NCBI GenBank assembly: GCA_029959085.1
Contig: JARWIR010000023.1
Span: 6,461,860-6,525,859, forward strand
Origin: Nemophila menziesii
Taxonomy: Eukaryota > Streptophyta > Magnoliopsida > Boraginales > Hydrophyllaceae
DNA: 64,000 nucleotides
Direction: 5' to 3'
Position numbers and translations under genes: made by a program. The number at the start of each line of letters is the position of its first letter. Positions within the stretch are counted from its first letter, which is position 1. Positions 32,846-45,022 of this stretch are shown one piece after another. The notes beneath the pieces were generated by a model. That model was not told the origin of the DNA. It did no database searches and saw only the letters and a program-made list of their open reading frames with translations.

Positions 32846-32861
32846 AGGACGCGGTGTAGTG

Positions 32862-33191
32862 TCAGTATAGAGTGGTCGTTATTTGGAACTAAACATATGA
32901 CCTCATAGTTTTTATTTCTTTATCCTTCTCGCTTGTCCAGGAAGGGTTATTACCCTAGACCTTTCATTCTTTTATACTTCTATCCTCATACTTGAGTGAA
33001 GAATACACATCATTCACTGTCCCTTTCTCCACAAGATTCTTGAACTATATGTATTGTGTAGGGAGTGAGTTTACATGTTAATTGGACAAGCACACCATAG
33101 TAGTTACTAATAAACTCCTTTTGTCTACTTGACTAGCACGTTATCTCTTACATTCTCATTTCTATTTAAATAACATAATGGTTAACATTAC
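32862..33191. other. Intron-like sequence right of CACTA-A
   Basis: No gene seen. In the split-gene model this is the 5' part of the intron that received CACTA-A: the donor CTTAG|GTAATG of exon A lies at 33192/33191 on the minus strand. Confidence 0.45.
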
Positions 33192-33401
33192 CTAAGAGCG
33201 TTGTTGCTTCTAACTTTATACTGTCAATAACACTTGATTGTCGATACCCTAAGCAAAGCTTTGCATCGGTGTCATCTGGGATACATTCAGAAAAAGGCAC
33301 TCGAGTGGACGTTTTCATGATGATAAGATTAAGCAGTTCGAATCCTCTATTTTCTCCAGTACTATGTTGTAATTGTAATGTCTTAAAACTCGCCTCCTTT
33401 G
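33192..33401 (-). pseudogene. Exon A of the transposon-split gene
   Basis: A 210-nt open exon on the minus strand, bounded by a CCTTAG acceptor and a TTAG|GTAATG donor. It reads KEASFKTLQLQHSTGENRG, FELLNLIIMKTSTRVPFSE and DDTDAKLCLGYRQSSVIDS. It ends phase 1; exon B at 14691 opens with TG, giving an in-frame GTG before ATGTCAGAT, so the two probably belong to one transcript across CACTA-A. The exon is open in both copies. No family recognised. Earlier exons would lie to the right. Confidence 0.5.
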
Positions 33402-33420
33402 CTAAGGTGATTAATTCCCC

Positions 33421-34806
33421 AAGTTAATATATATATAGTAATCAACTCATATAACTAAAATTATGTAATTCTAGTCTCTTTTACCTTAGAAACATAAATA
33501 ACAATCAACTTTTGATTTTTGAATAGACAAGATTAAAATAATTTTCCTAAGTGGATATGGATATCAAGTTCTGTCTAATTAATGCTACAATGAATATAAT
33601 TTGTAGTTCTAACATGAAATTAAGTTAGATAATAAGTTTTAATTCTCTTACTATCGATACACGTTTCTTGTTTAGAGGACAAATTCTTTATATGAATTTG
33701 TAGTTGAATTTGAAGAGTTTCTAGACACAAGTTTAGAGGAATTTTTTTTTTGCGATTGGATTAGCTCATTTTTTTCACTATTGGTGGTGTTTGAAAGTCG
33801 CCCCATTCTCGAGGAGGAGGCTAGAGTTTTGCGGTGTTTAAGTCTAAGTGATCAAAAACTTCCTTGTTATTTTAGTAACTTTGAAGTTTCTATAATAATA
33901 CACGTCCATTTATGTCTAAGGTCACAATCTTTGATTTCATTAATATTTTGTCCAATACATATTAGATGGCTTCGGGTAATATTTAAGTATAGGTATGACA
34001 GGTAACGGGTCTATAATGGAATAGCTAGGGCCTAAATTATAAATCCAAAAGATTACAAACAAGGGTTTCATAGTAACAACGACTCATCTGTTCGTGAGAT
34101 GTCCTAGAGGTTCATTAATTAAGTATAATTTATTGATGGTCGAGATAACTTATGGGTTCATTGACTATGACCTATAGTTGGTCGAATTGGTTAGCAATGT
34201 AGTAGAGATGTGTATATACACTGCATGTAAAGGCTTTGCAAAAATAGTTTTTGGAAGAATGTTATTAACATTTAAACTGCATGTTAATAACCTTGTTAAA
34301 GAAAATTAAAAGATAGATAAAACCTGTAAGTAAATGAGAGTGCAGACATTGGCTGACTCCTATCTAGTTTAACTCCCTTCGTTAGGTTAGAATGAGGACC
34401 CTCTAAATTTGAATTAAATCAATTTGAAGTTGTACCCCTTTGTTGTGACCTAGTCACCTCTGACTTTACTGGTGGTAGTCATTTTTCTGGACATTCTTCT
34501 TTGCTAAAGAGCTATATGTCCTTCAACGGTATAAAAGTACCTTTATCCATAAGAAATCCAATGTAGGAATAAATTATGGTTTCAACATTGCTTTATTAAT
34601 CTGCACATACTTATCTATTCAAGAAAAATGAATTTTTGTTCGAGACTAGTAACAAAACAATTTTAATACAATGAGAAAAATGTCTAAACAATAATTTCCA
34701 ATGAAAGTGAAGTAATTTTGTAAAATAGTTTAGTTAAGACAAGAAAAAATGTTGGTTCACACAAAGATAAACTTAATAAAGAGTACGAAAAGATAACAAA
34801 AGCATA
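33421..34806. other. Unique spacer, no secure gene
   Basis: Mostly AT-rich. A minus-strand stretch at about 34330-34480 reads NLTKGVKLDRSQPMSALSF after one stop and ends at an AG|GTTTTA, so it might be a decayed exon of the split gene or a neighbour. The plus-strand frame at 33781-34005 has no recognisable feature. Confidence 0.35.
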
Positions 34807-34909
34807 TTAAATATCAAATCCATAAGGCAAGGACATTAAAAATTGATAGCCAAAGTTGGGGTCTTCGTCATCATGATCTCCGGCTGTAATATCACAATTA
34901 TCGTTTTGA

Positions 34910-35126
34910 AGAATTCCTTTCCCCTTATCATTCTTGTCGTTTGTAATAACATTTCCCTCTCCTCCTATCACTAATGCTCCTCTTTCATTCGGGTCACTTA
35001 TCTTCTCCAGCATCACACCTTTCCCCTTGTCATCCTTGTAGTTTATAATAACATTTCCCTCTCCTCCTATCACTAATCCTCTTTCATTCGGGTCACTTAT
35101 CTTCTACAACATCACACCTTTCCCCT
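34910..35126 (-). repeat. Internal repeat of about 100 bp inside the minus-strand gene
   Basis: Two full units and a partial third, coding (minus strand) KGKGVML.KISDPNERG followed by LVIGGEGNVI. Unit 1 has TAG where unit 2 has GAG. The units differ by one 3-bp insertion (GGATTAG versus GGAGCATTAG) and few substitutions. Confidence 0.8.
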
Positions 35127-35543
35127 TTTCCTTTGAAATCCCAGCTGCTTTCTCTGAGGCTTCATCCCCTGATTTGTCAACTTTGCTGAAATCCAAGGGG
35201 ATATTCTTGTTCCTCCATGAATTTGGATGCCAACAAGAAGAGGCTGCTTTACGTATGTTGTTACTGCTTTGCAGATCCTCGCGTGAAAATGTGTCAAGGG
35301 GTCTATCTGTGGCATCTCAAAAGAATAATAATGTAAATTTATAGAAACATTTTTATGACAAGAATATATAGTGAGAGATAGCTGATTGGAGAAAAGTAAG
35401 GAAGCTAATGTTTTAAGCACTATCAAAATATACTATTCCTACTTTTTTTATACATTATAAGTTAATGATTGCTTCAAATAGTAATTTATATTATAAATCT
35501 AAATTTTATATATTGATGAACAACTAGTTAAAATTATTATTAT

Positions 35544-35563
35544 TATATATATATATATATATA
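35544..35563. repeat. (TA)n microsatellite
   Basis: Run of about ten TA units in an intron-like region of the minus-strand gene. Confidence 0.9.
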
Positions 35564-37227
35564 CTAGTAATGTAGAATTTTTCGAAGAAACTATATAATC
35601 ATAAAGTTTAATTTCCATCAAAAAAACATGTTAGAAATGGAAAGATAAAAAGAAAAAACAAATTAGTACCTATCAAAGTTCGACTTCTTTTTAAGTTTGC
35701 TTGCATTTCCACTGGTTCAGACAATTCCCTTGAGGGTTTGGCTCCAAGTCCCATGTAGTTACCCGCAAGTTTGAGATCCTGTGCATTAGTATTTCATTAC
35801 TCTATACAAAATTAGTATGTATGTATCCTAAAAAGGCAAAACTTGTAGCTTAAAACTGAAACCAACCAAACACTTACGTGTTAGGTCTTTCATTGCTTGG
35901 TGTTTTACTTATGGGTTCAAACTGCCGTAAGGCAGAATCGATTCTGCACCACTAGTAAAATTAAACAAAATATATTATTACTGATAAAAATCAAGACTTA
36001 AAAATATATATAACTAGTTTAATAATAAAAGAAAGGCGGGATTAATTCACCTATTGGCTGGTTGAAAAGGAGCTGGAAGATGAGCTTGGTCAAGTTGCCT
36101 CCGAGGCCACCGCTGTAAACTGTAGTGCCATTTTGTTGATTATATTTGCCTCCGAGGTCAAATATTTCCATGAATCTAAGTCAAAAATTAAAAATCTTTC
36201 AATCTATATGTTATTTTGCTTAATATAGGGACCCATATATAGTGCAATTAATCTGAAGTATAGGGTATTTTGCAAACAATGCCAGTGTTTCCCTTGGTTC
36301 CCCTACCAAAAATCCATGCCTCCTCCCCTCAACTCATGAAAAATATATACAACTCAAATGCATTTCAATAAATAAAATAGAAAAGAGGTCAGCTAATTAG
36401 CTTACAGTGAGATGAAACCGGAGAGCAAGAATTGTTTGTTCTGTGAAATTAACACTCAAAAAAGAAAAGAGTCCAAGTCCTCTATTAATGTGCGTGTGTG
36501 TATGTGTGTGTTTGGGGAGACATTGAATGAAAAAGAGACAATAGCTTTTTGCGATTTACTGGTGTAGATGTAAAGTTCGAAGACTTTTAATGTGGATAAG
36601 CAGCAATATAATGCAATTTAGGCGATATTTTGATAAATACTATATAATGAAGTTCTTTTGTTATCATCTACAAAGCAGCAACTAAACGTCAGGAACAAAA
36701 CACAGGCAGAAATTGCAAACCCAACTAATTTTCATCATACAATTAGCTATTGCAGCTGATATAACAAAGATAAGTGCAGAATTTCATAGGGACAATGGAG
36801 ACGATGCTTTTACAGTAGAAGACAACATTGGTATGGAAAATAGAAATTGCAAGTGGAGGGTTTTATTGTCCATAATATTAACATGTCACTTTAGTGGAAT
36901 CAAACATCAAAGGCCAAGTAATGTTTGTAGACATTAATTGATCAATTTACTTAAGTTTACTTATTTGGTTGTTTATTAAAGTCCAGGAACAAATCAATTT
37001 TTTGAGATAACTTATTTATAAATGGTTCTTTGATGATTCCACGTGCATAATGATGGATGTACAATATGCTATAGAACAGGAGAAATGTTTCAGGTGTAGA
37101 ATTTAATATAAGGAATTAAATAAAATCAATATGATATATCAAACATGTTCATGGAAGAAAATTGAAAAATGACAAAAGTGTTAACCTGATCAGAAAAAGC
37201 AGGAGGAGGTGGGGTTAATATTTAATA

Positions 37228-37253
37228 GGGGGAGAAGGGGGTAGGGGGGAGGG
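37228..37253 (+). other. G-quadruplex candidate
   Basis: Four G runs of 5, 5, 6 and 3 with loops AGAA, TA and A, in an otherwise very AT-rich region. It fits the usual G3+N1-7 pattern. A further G-rich 'aggaggaggtgggg' lies just upstream. Confidence 0.7.
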
Positions 37254-38091
37254 ATTATAACTAGGAAAGTTCAAAATTGATTTAGAATACATTACTAATT
37301 GTAAATAAGATGCGAAACATATACAAAGATTGATATAACTAAAGTGTTTGGGGGAACTAATTTATATATGTGAATGTGGACTTAAGCTAACTTTGATAAA
37401 AAATAAAGTCTATATACCAATCGATCACCTACCTTTATTATTTTTTTAAATAAATATTATTATGATTTTTTTTAATTTTAGGTTATTAATTTTTCTAAAA
37501 GATTATTACACACACTATAGAGTTCCAAAGGCTAGGAAGGATTCACCTTTATCCCAAACCATAACAATCTGTCTCTAATATACATACATGTATTCAATGA
37601 TTTTTTAATATACAAAATATACAAATAAACTTTTTTTTTATATGAAACTTACTATAATTTATTGCAAAGTTATTGATTGATTTTTTCAAAGAAAAACTTA
37701 TAAAGAAATATATTTCATTGTGTAAGTGTTTTTATGTTCTTATCATTCTATAAAGGTAGTTATTTAAATTTCATATATTATAGTAAAACAAAAAATATAG
37801 TACCTTACCAAAGTAATTGCACGGATAGAGATATTGAAATATCATAACCAATGATCTAGATCTTGATATAATAATAATTCCATATTAGATACATACAACT
37901 GGAAAAAAAATAAAGAATTAAATACTTATATTTTATTTCTTATATATTGAAAATGATTCAATCTGAATAATTAAAAATTTATATGTAGAGTTTATTACAA
38001 TTTTAATAAATATATGTACAAAAGTAAAGAAAATTGATGATAATACTCAAATATTTTTATATTTATATTTTATTTACAAAAATAAATCAAT

Positions 38092-38112
38092 TATATATAT
38101 ATATATATATAT
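38092..38112. repeat. (TA)n microsatellite
   Basis: About ten TA units followed by 'gtatatgg'. Confidence 0.9.
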
Positions 38113-39919
38113 GTATATGGCCTCCTATGAAATTGAAACATAAAATACTATTTCGAAGATCTATAAACACAATGCAATGACTATTAGAATTTAACTTGTA
38201 AGAATCAATTGAGACAAAAATGGTATTGTACAATTTTGACATCTTTATAAATACATATATAAATTAGAGTCGGTAATTGTAATGAGGATTAAATATGAGA
38301 AGTAAATAAAATTGTACGCAAGTTCAATTTTAAAGTTTTATGTATATACATGAAAGACAACATTCAAATAACATATAATAATCATTTTCAAAATATTATT
38401 TTTTAGACATATTCAATTTGAAAAGGAATTCCAGATTAATTAACTAAACAAAATAAGTTTAAAGCATACTCAATAGAAAATATTTATATTAATGATTATA
38501 TTTCATGTAAAATCAACAAGAAAAAGGTTACTTTAGAATATGTTACCTCCTTACCATAATTTTTGCTTTTGAAATACAGAGGTTCCTGATTTCCCAAAAA
38601 AATTTAGATCTATATCAAATATTATAACCAAATTTACATTTGTTTATAAAAGATATATAAAATAGGGTAATGACGCATCGTTGCAAATAGGTAGGTAATT
38701 ATAATGTGAGAGAGGGGATAGAGGAACAAAGGGTCAAAAAATAGAGAATGGAGTTGTATAATGGTGGCTAGGGTTTGCTTATCGCAAGAGCCTTATTATA
38801 AGTATTATATATATATAACTAAATAGTTTTTTTTAATATAACTTGAGCCTTTGTGAATTCAAGTCATCGTGTATTATATCATTGATGGACCTGTTATATT
38901 ATCTTTGGAATATGATGGTTTTCTCTTGGGTTGCGATTATTGATTCAATGGGCTTTTTTAGTGTTAATTTTACAATAATATAAAGAATTCTTAAGCACAT
39001 TGGTTTTATATATATTGACATACTAAGGTCCTTTTGGTTTTTTCTTTTCCCGAATTCCATTCTAATACCTTCTAGAACATTATTTTATTGATAACTAATA
39101 AAAACAATTATAGCAACATTGCAATAATTTTTTAGTTTTATATTTTCATTTATATGACTCATGTACGTTTCTCAAGGGCGAATAGTTCATACCTCCCTAG
39201 AAAATATTCCGCACTACTGGAAACCTTATGAACAAAAGAAAATATGAAACCGCCCTAATATAAGATATAGTGTCTCAATTTCCTCAAAAACAATAATGAC
39301 GTTAAAAAACTAAGAAAAATATGTGTTTTTCCGGTTATACCCCAACCCGTTATTAATTCACGTTATTACATCTTACCTTTACATGTTTTACTTCTCTCCC
39401 AAAATAAAAACCCGTTTGGAGTAAAAAATAATTAATTTTTTTTAAGCTTATTCTCCCAAATGTTTTTATTACATGGTGTTTTTATGTCCCTGAAATGGTA
39501 ACTAGGAGATCTTTAATAGACTAGGAACGAGAGTTTTTAATTCTCGTGTAATAAAGTACGAGAGACGTCTTCCTGGGGTATGAAGCGAATTTTTGTGTAT
39601 TGCGAGTATACATAGTCCTCATGTAGCAAAATCACTAGAGAAGACTTTTTGAATTTGAAGTGGTTGTAACAAGTTTGTGATCTCATCGTGGCTTCAAGGG
39701 ACATGGATTATCATTAGTGGACTAAGTTTTAGGGAACCGAACCACGATAAATTATGTGTATTTTTTTTCTACACTTCTACTTTTCACGTATTTTGTGTTT
39801 GTTGAATTGCCTTAATCTTTTATTTTTTACAAAACCCTTTTTTCTTACCCAAAGTTGTGGTAAGTAAATCAGCACCTAAGAAATCTACTACCTACAAGTG
39901 TACGAATCATTGATAAATA

Positions 39920-40179
39920 CTCCCTCCGTTCCAAAAAGGTTGTCATATTTACTTTTGCACACAAACTAAGAAATGTCATTTATTATCCATATGATTACCA
40001 AAATGCCCTCCATAAAGTGTCTCGATTTTTTAAATGTTTATTGAGAATATATATTATAATATTTAATTAGCGGTAAAAGTGGTATAAAGAAAAAAAAAAC
40101 GTCTTGATTTTCTAAAGTGATAACCTTTTTGGAACAACTATTTTTAGTATAAGTGACAACCTTTTAGGAACGGATGGAG
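39920..40179. mobile_element. Stowaway-type MITE
   Basis: The left end reads CTCCCTCCGTTCCAAAAAGG. The right end reads ...CCTTTTAGGAACGGATGGAG, its near-perfect inverted repeat. TA flanks both sides (39918-39919, 40180-40181). 260 bp, AT-rich, no ORF. Second inverted arms 'aggttgtcat' / 'gtgacaacctt' extend the terminal repeat. Known family type: non-autonomous Tc1/mariner derivatives of plants. Confidence 0.92.
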
Positions 40180-40181
40180 TA

Positions 40182-41228
40182 ATAATAAGGTAAGTATGGG
40201 GGTTACCGTTCTCCACAGGGACTAAGTTGCAACTAGAAAAATATAAAAAGATATTTGTTTTGTTTTTCAAGTAAAGGACTAAAGTGAAATAATATTAAAC
40301 TACGATTGACAATAAATTAACTAAATGCCTTGATTGAAAACGTTACGAAGAATATAGATGAGAATGTAGCTTGAGAATTGCTAGTAATCCTCACTTTTTC
40401 TGAATGTACATATATATATATTGATATAAGTACGAATTGGGATTTTAACATTATAGTCATAATTCTACAATCTCTCTACATCCTTCTCAGGTAGATAGGG
40501 GATGTCGTACAATGCTAGGGACCTCTCCTGAGTAACCCTACAACGCTTGAAATAGATACTAACCCAAATAACTATCCGGTTAGTTAAGACATCCCAGTTT
40601 ACTAAAGCAAATTGAATATTTATGTACTATTTTCCATAATCCGAACCCCCTCCTAAGAAAAAGTCACGAGTACTATAACCAACCTACTACTTTATCAAGG
40701 TAAAGGCTGAACATCAAATGAAAATATATGACCAATGAAAAATATTCATTCCATTTCAATATAGATATCCCAAACACAGTTGAACATCAATATTCAAAAG
40801 TTAGGGGTCATACATTATGCATTTCTCAAGCTAATTGAAGGTTTAGTTCATAATCAAAAACTGAAATACTATAAATAAAGTGTAATGATAATGAGTAGAT
40901 CAAGAAAATATGAAGAATTACACTAATATTTGATGGAATGGAATGGTGTGGAATAATGAAAAACGGTGGAAATTCTTTTTTTTCTTCTTCCTCTTGCTCC
41001 AGCTATTCTAAGAATTTCCAAATTGTGTAACTCCTATTTTGATTTATGATATATTAATTTTAAAAGAGTTTTTTTGGGATTGAGGGACCCATTTAAGTTG
41101 TCCAAGTCAATCAAAATATGTTCTAAGGGTATGATGTCTGATTCGAGCCACGATATCAGAATGTCAAAGAACTCTTTCATTTTTACTCCAAATCATGAAC
41201 TGTCACTTCTCACGCTCTCTTGACTTCA
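40182..41228. other. Unique sequence left of copy 2
   Basis: No gene recognised. Mixed sequence with blocks such as 'ctctacatccttctcaggtagatagggg'. The last bases before copy 2 (ending GACTTCA) would represent the pre-insertion left flank if Retro-1 inserted into copy 1 after the duplication. Confidence 0.5.
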
Positions 41229-41579
41229 AGTGGTATCACAAAACCAAAGGGATCACTCAAAATCCTAGCCGATAGCGCGTGGGGAATCTCTTAATTTGAT
41301 TTCCAGATGTTGCCGATAAATGTTTCCGCTTTCCAATAGTGGCTTTACCGTCCTTTATCACTGTGACTTGAGGTCTTGTATCATCATCATCTCGACGGCC
41401 TTGTATCACTATGACTTTGTGACATTTTATCATCATCTCGGGGACTTGTATCATCCAAGTACCTAAGATTTGTACACTTAACACACAAATATTAGAGAAT
41501 AATACCTCAAATAGGTCCTAAAACCCACCAAAATGATGTCTTGTGATACTATTATTTTATCACAAAAGACAAGATATCA

Positions 41580-43076
41580 TTCTAATACGTATATGGTGCA
41601 ATCTCGTCCCTCCTTGATATGTTACCCGTAAATTTACACCTCCTACACGATTTCACTTACTCGTGGCAATCCCTATGGATAGAAGGCCAATAAAACCCAG
41701 TTTGTAGTACCTTCACTATCGTTCTATCATCCTTGAAGTGTCATTGATAAGGTTAGTCACGACAACTTGCAATTATCGCACAAATATCATTATCCGGTAT
41801 ACATCGTTAGATCATATGATCAGTACACACCTTGAAGAGGATGGGGTCCTCCCAAAAGAATTGATATACTTGGTGGAGAAACTTTTTCCTTTGTTGTGGA
41901 TTGAATTCCATGGTAAATAATCTACTCACTATAAAGTTCACTATATATGTGTACGAAGGTGTAATAGAATTATTTAGAACAAATAGTTGCTCATCAGGGA
42001 ATACCCCATTGACCCAGTCTTATGCTAATTTGGGATCCTTTGAGGATAAATAAATGACTAGCTACTTGATTCTCGCTCCCTTTTTAGTTTTGAATCTCTA
42101 AATCTAATTCTTGTAACAAAAGTACCCACCTAACAAGACGCAGCTTTGTTTCTTTCTTCTCCATGAGATACTTGATCACCGAATGGTCCATGTATACCAC
42201 AATTTTCACTCCCACAAGATAGGATTGAAACTTATCAAATGGATATACCACGACATATAACTTCTTCTCTCAGAAATGCCCTGCCTTGAATCTCTTGTTT
42301 TAGGAAACAATTGGAACATAGAGCACATTGGAAGGAAATTTTTAGGAATAGAAGAGAGTGCATCAGCTCCAATATCGTCAGGGGGACCTGTAGTAGTTGC
42401 TTTCCCCAAGTTGGTTAAATTACAATTTAAAAACATGAACAACTAGGAAGAATGGGAAGACCTCATGGTATAGTTCAACTAATCACTCAAAAAAGTCTTA
42501 CTCATATAATATAGTGTAGAATACCTTCTCCTTGCATTGACCCAATAATACAATCATAGCTAATCACCAGCGTCACACATTACCTCAGATGGAAGATTCC
42601 AATCTGGATGAGTCACAGTAGGAGTAGAGATGAAATCCTCCTTAATAGACAATAACACCTCCATGCATTCTTCTTCGAAGCGATATGCGATATTCTTCTT
42701 CAGTAAACTACACAACAACTAGCAATCTTAAAAAAGTCTTTAATAAAACGACAATAGAACCCTTCATGACCCAAAAACTTCCAACACCCTTAATGGAAAT
42801 TGGAGGTGGTAGAGTTTTGATAACCTCGATCTTTGCACGATCAACCTTCATAATGTTTCTCAAAACCTTGTGTCCAAATAATTCCTTCTCAAACCATAAA
42901 GAGTCATTTCTCCGAATTCAAAACAAGACCGGTCTCTTTACATCGTATTGGCACCTTCGAAATGTTGATGAGTTACTCATCAAAATATTCACCAAACAAC
43001 GACAAATCTTCCATGAAAACTTCTAAGAATTTGTCTATCATATGTCCCAAAATATCCACAATTGTTATGGCAGAAT
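41580..43076 (-). pseudogene. Ty3/Gypsy pol relic, copy 2
   Basis: Duplicate of 3050-4545 with the same domain order on the minus strand (RT, RNase H, integrase zinc domain) and mostly the same stops. RNase H is further damaged: the open frame at 3475-3726 is interrupted here near 42080-42260. The RT frame near 42685-43026 stays comparable. Confidence 0.85.
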
Positions 43077-44428
43077 TTTTTGTCTTTCATAGTTGAACTC
43101 GACACATTGCAATCAACTATTACTTCATTCGAGATATAATTAAAGATAGAGAAATTCAACTTAAGTTTGTACATTAAAAGAACAACAAGCATACATTTTT
43201 ACAAAGACATTACTAAGAGATAAATTTCAGCATTTAAGAGAACTCTTGAGAATTCAAAAAATTCATGTTAAGAGTGAGAATGTTGATTAATGTTCATAGG
43301 ATACAACAAGTTCATATACATTACCTTCCAACTATCGCTGGAGAAGAGTAATAGATATCTTAAAATACAATGTATTAGACTCTTGTTAGGTGATTCATGT
43401 ATCTATCTTTAATATTAAGTTTGTGTATTAACAATTAATTTAAGGAGATTAAAATGATCATCTACTCCTATATATAGTGGAGTACTTTATATCATTTGGA
43501 ATCATTTACAAAACAAGAAACAATAAATAGATAACAAAACTATTTTCTTATCTATCAATATATTATCTTATCATTTCTATATACAATACTTTTCAACACC
43601 CAACACAAGCCCGTAACAAGATGGCGTTTAAAAGAATAGTTCCTCTATCGAAAAACATTATTAGAGAAATCCAAACTTGTACTTTTCGATTTATTTTTGC
43701 ACTATACCTGTATTTGGTTGCGCTGGCAGATAGTATGTTTTTGGTAGGTGTTCATTAGATTTGTATCGGATCTAAAAGAGTGACTACTTTGGTTTTCTAA
43801 CGAGTAGTAATTTCTTGGTATGTCCCGTGTATTTTGTACATGTTAAGATTTGTATTTAATATATTTATTTACTTGTCAAAAATAAAATAAAATTGGAAAA
43901 GTATCTTGTTTAAATGATTACTATTTTAATAAAGTTTAATGTTCTTTCTGCTGACCGTTTGATATTATGATTATATGGTATTTGTTAAGGACTTTAATGA
44001 TTTATATTGTTGATTGATTTTGAAGATGTATAGATATATATTTTTATAATTTATCAAAATGTTAAACGAGGCAGAACACTATTTGTAGATATGATGGTAG
44101 ACACAATTGAGGTGTTAAGTGATATAAGCAATAATAAATAAAGAAGGCAAATAAGGCAAATACATTCGGTTGCCACAGTCTTTCAACTGTCATGCATACA
44201 CATAAAGTATAATTCATCCAATAATACACAAAGTTTATAGAATAATATTAGTCTGAAACCTTTATATTGAAATCTTTCCACCATTTCCTAAATAAAATGC
44301 CACCTAACGCATCTCAACTGCTTCGCTAATTCTTTATCAATTTTACCTGAAAGGTAAAAAGAGAAGTCCATCTTAACTGCGGATATACATATATAATTAC
44401 ACACTATATCAATATATTCCGAGTTTAC
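43077..44428. other. Non-coding stretch, copy of 4546-5900
   Basis: Same AT-rich content, including the LTR-like candidate at about 43384-43604. No gene. Confidence 0.5.
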
Positions 44429-44511
44429 TTACCTTGATAATCTGTAGGCTTCCTCATCATCAGAATCAACGATAACAATAGGTTCAGACGATGATGGATT
44501 ACCCTTAGCTG
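44429..44511 (-). pseudogene. Exon E of the split gene, copy 2
   Basis: Identical in reading to 5901-5983, with the acidic PIVIVDSDDEEAY stretch, the double AG acceptor and the TAA end. Conserved without change although other exons have frame breaks. Confidence 0.55.
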
Positions 44512-45022
44512 CTGCATGATAATGCCCAAGTTAAAACAATAAACTTGCAAATTTGTTTACATTACAAAGATGGAGCAAAAATGCAATATAATCTTTCAAT
44601 ATATTCTTCAATAAGATAAAAGTAGTAGTAACCGAGTAGTAAACTAACAAAGATGTACCCGTGCCTCTTAATTAAGTACAACTCCTTCACATTAGTTCCT
44701 TTACATACATAGAGAAATGTCTCCATGGTCAGATATCTTACGTTTCGTATTCAAAACATACAACAAGCGTAGGTAGAGAACCTAAAATTATCTATTTTGT
44801 GGCGGTTAAACATATTTCAAGAAATTACGTGCATGTTTGAAAATGACTCAAATTTATTTATTATGTGGCGGTTAAACATATTTTAAGAAATTACGTAAAA
44901 GTTTGAAAATGATTTTTCGCATTGAGTATAGAGTTTATATATTTTCTACTTACAATAATTATATTATCCATAATTTGTAAAGACCGGAATGGTTACCTTG
45001 CACTACTGCAGACCGGGCATTT

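Larger units (their letters stand above)
15238..32861 (+). mobile_element. CACTA-A: large En/Spm-type transposon carrying Retro-2 in its 3' end
   Basis: The left end reads CACTACTACAAGCGTGACC. The right end, reverse-complemented, reads CACTACACCGCGTCC. Flanking bases are TTA and TCA, an imperfect 3-bp duplication, the same in both copies. Clusters of GCGACTAC/GTAGTCGC lie at the 5' end, before the TNPA gene and at the 3' end. TNPD-type (16427-19864) and TNPA-type (21817-23377) genes are both recognisable but broken. Without Retro-2 it would be about 8.8 kb. Confidence 0.88.
2698..33420. repeat. Copy 1 of the large direct duplication
   Basis: Everything from 2698 onward recurs from 41229 in the same order and orientation with scattered substitutions and several large indels. 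In the shared 75-codon minus frame near 2726-2953 only one residue differs. Differences from copy 2: about 3.85 kb more around 7942-11790, about 120 bp more near 18370-18485, an intact Retro-2 interior, and about 40 bp less in the CACTA-A 5' repeats near 15360. The homology passes 33420 only as far as the window end allows to be seen, so the right boundary is unknown. Confidence 0.95.
34807..36171 (-). pseudogene. Minus-strand multi-exon gene with an internal repeat, probably broken
   Basis: A possible first exon 36171-36051 starts MEIFDLGGKYNQQNGTTVYS and ends NQPI at a GTGAAT donor. A second, about 35953-35878, reads RIDSALRQFEPISKTPSNER before GTAAGTG. A third (35778-35670) reads DLKLAGNYMGLGAKPSREL and ends phase 1. 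It joins in frame to the last exon (35306-34807: DRPLDTFSREDLQSSNNIRK, ..., FGYQFLMSLPYGFDI, stop at 34807). The exon 3/4 phase matches exactly; the earlier joins do not, and TAG replaces Glu in the first internal repeat. Single copy in the window and no transposon motif, so it looks host-derived. Family not recognised. Confidence 0.45.
36172..39917. other. AT-rich unique region without recognisable genes
   Basis: Long A/T runs, short GT repeat near 36490 and no convincing exon. The plus frame at 36713-36937 has no domain or supported start. A G-rich tract (37228-37253) and a TA microsatellite (38092-38112) are listed separately. The part from 36172 to about 36700 would be the promoter side of the minus-strand gene. 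Confidence 0.5.

Noticed and set aside
15235..32864. CACTA-A ends belonging to two different elements
   Set aside because: The flanking trinucleotides differ (TTA, TCA), but the same GCGACTAC motif at both ends and the TNPD-TNPA order between them support one element.
36713..36937. Possible secreted small protein (MQTQLIFIIQLAIAADITK)
   Set aside because: The hydrophobic start looks like a signal peptide, but the rest has no pattern, no promoter or splice support, and the region is AT-rich single-copy DNA.
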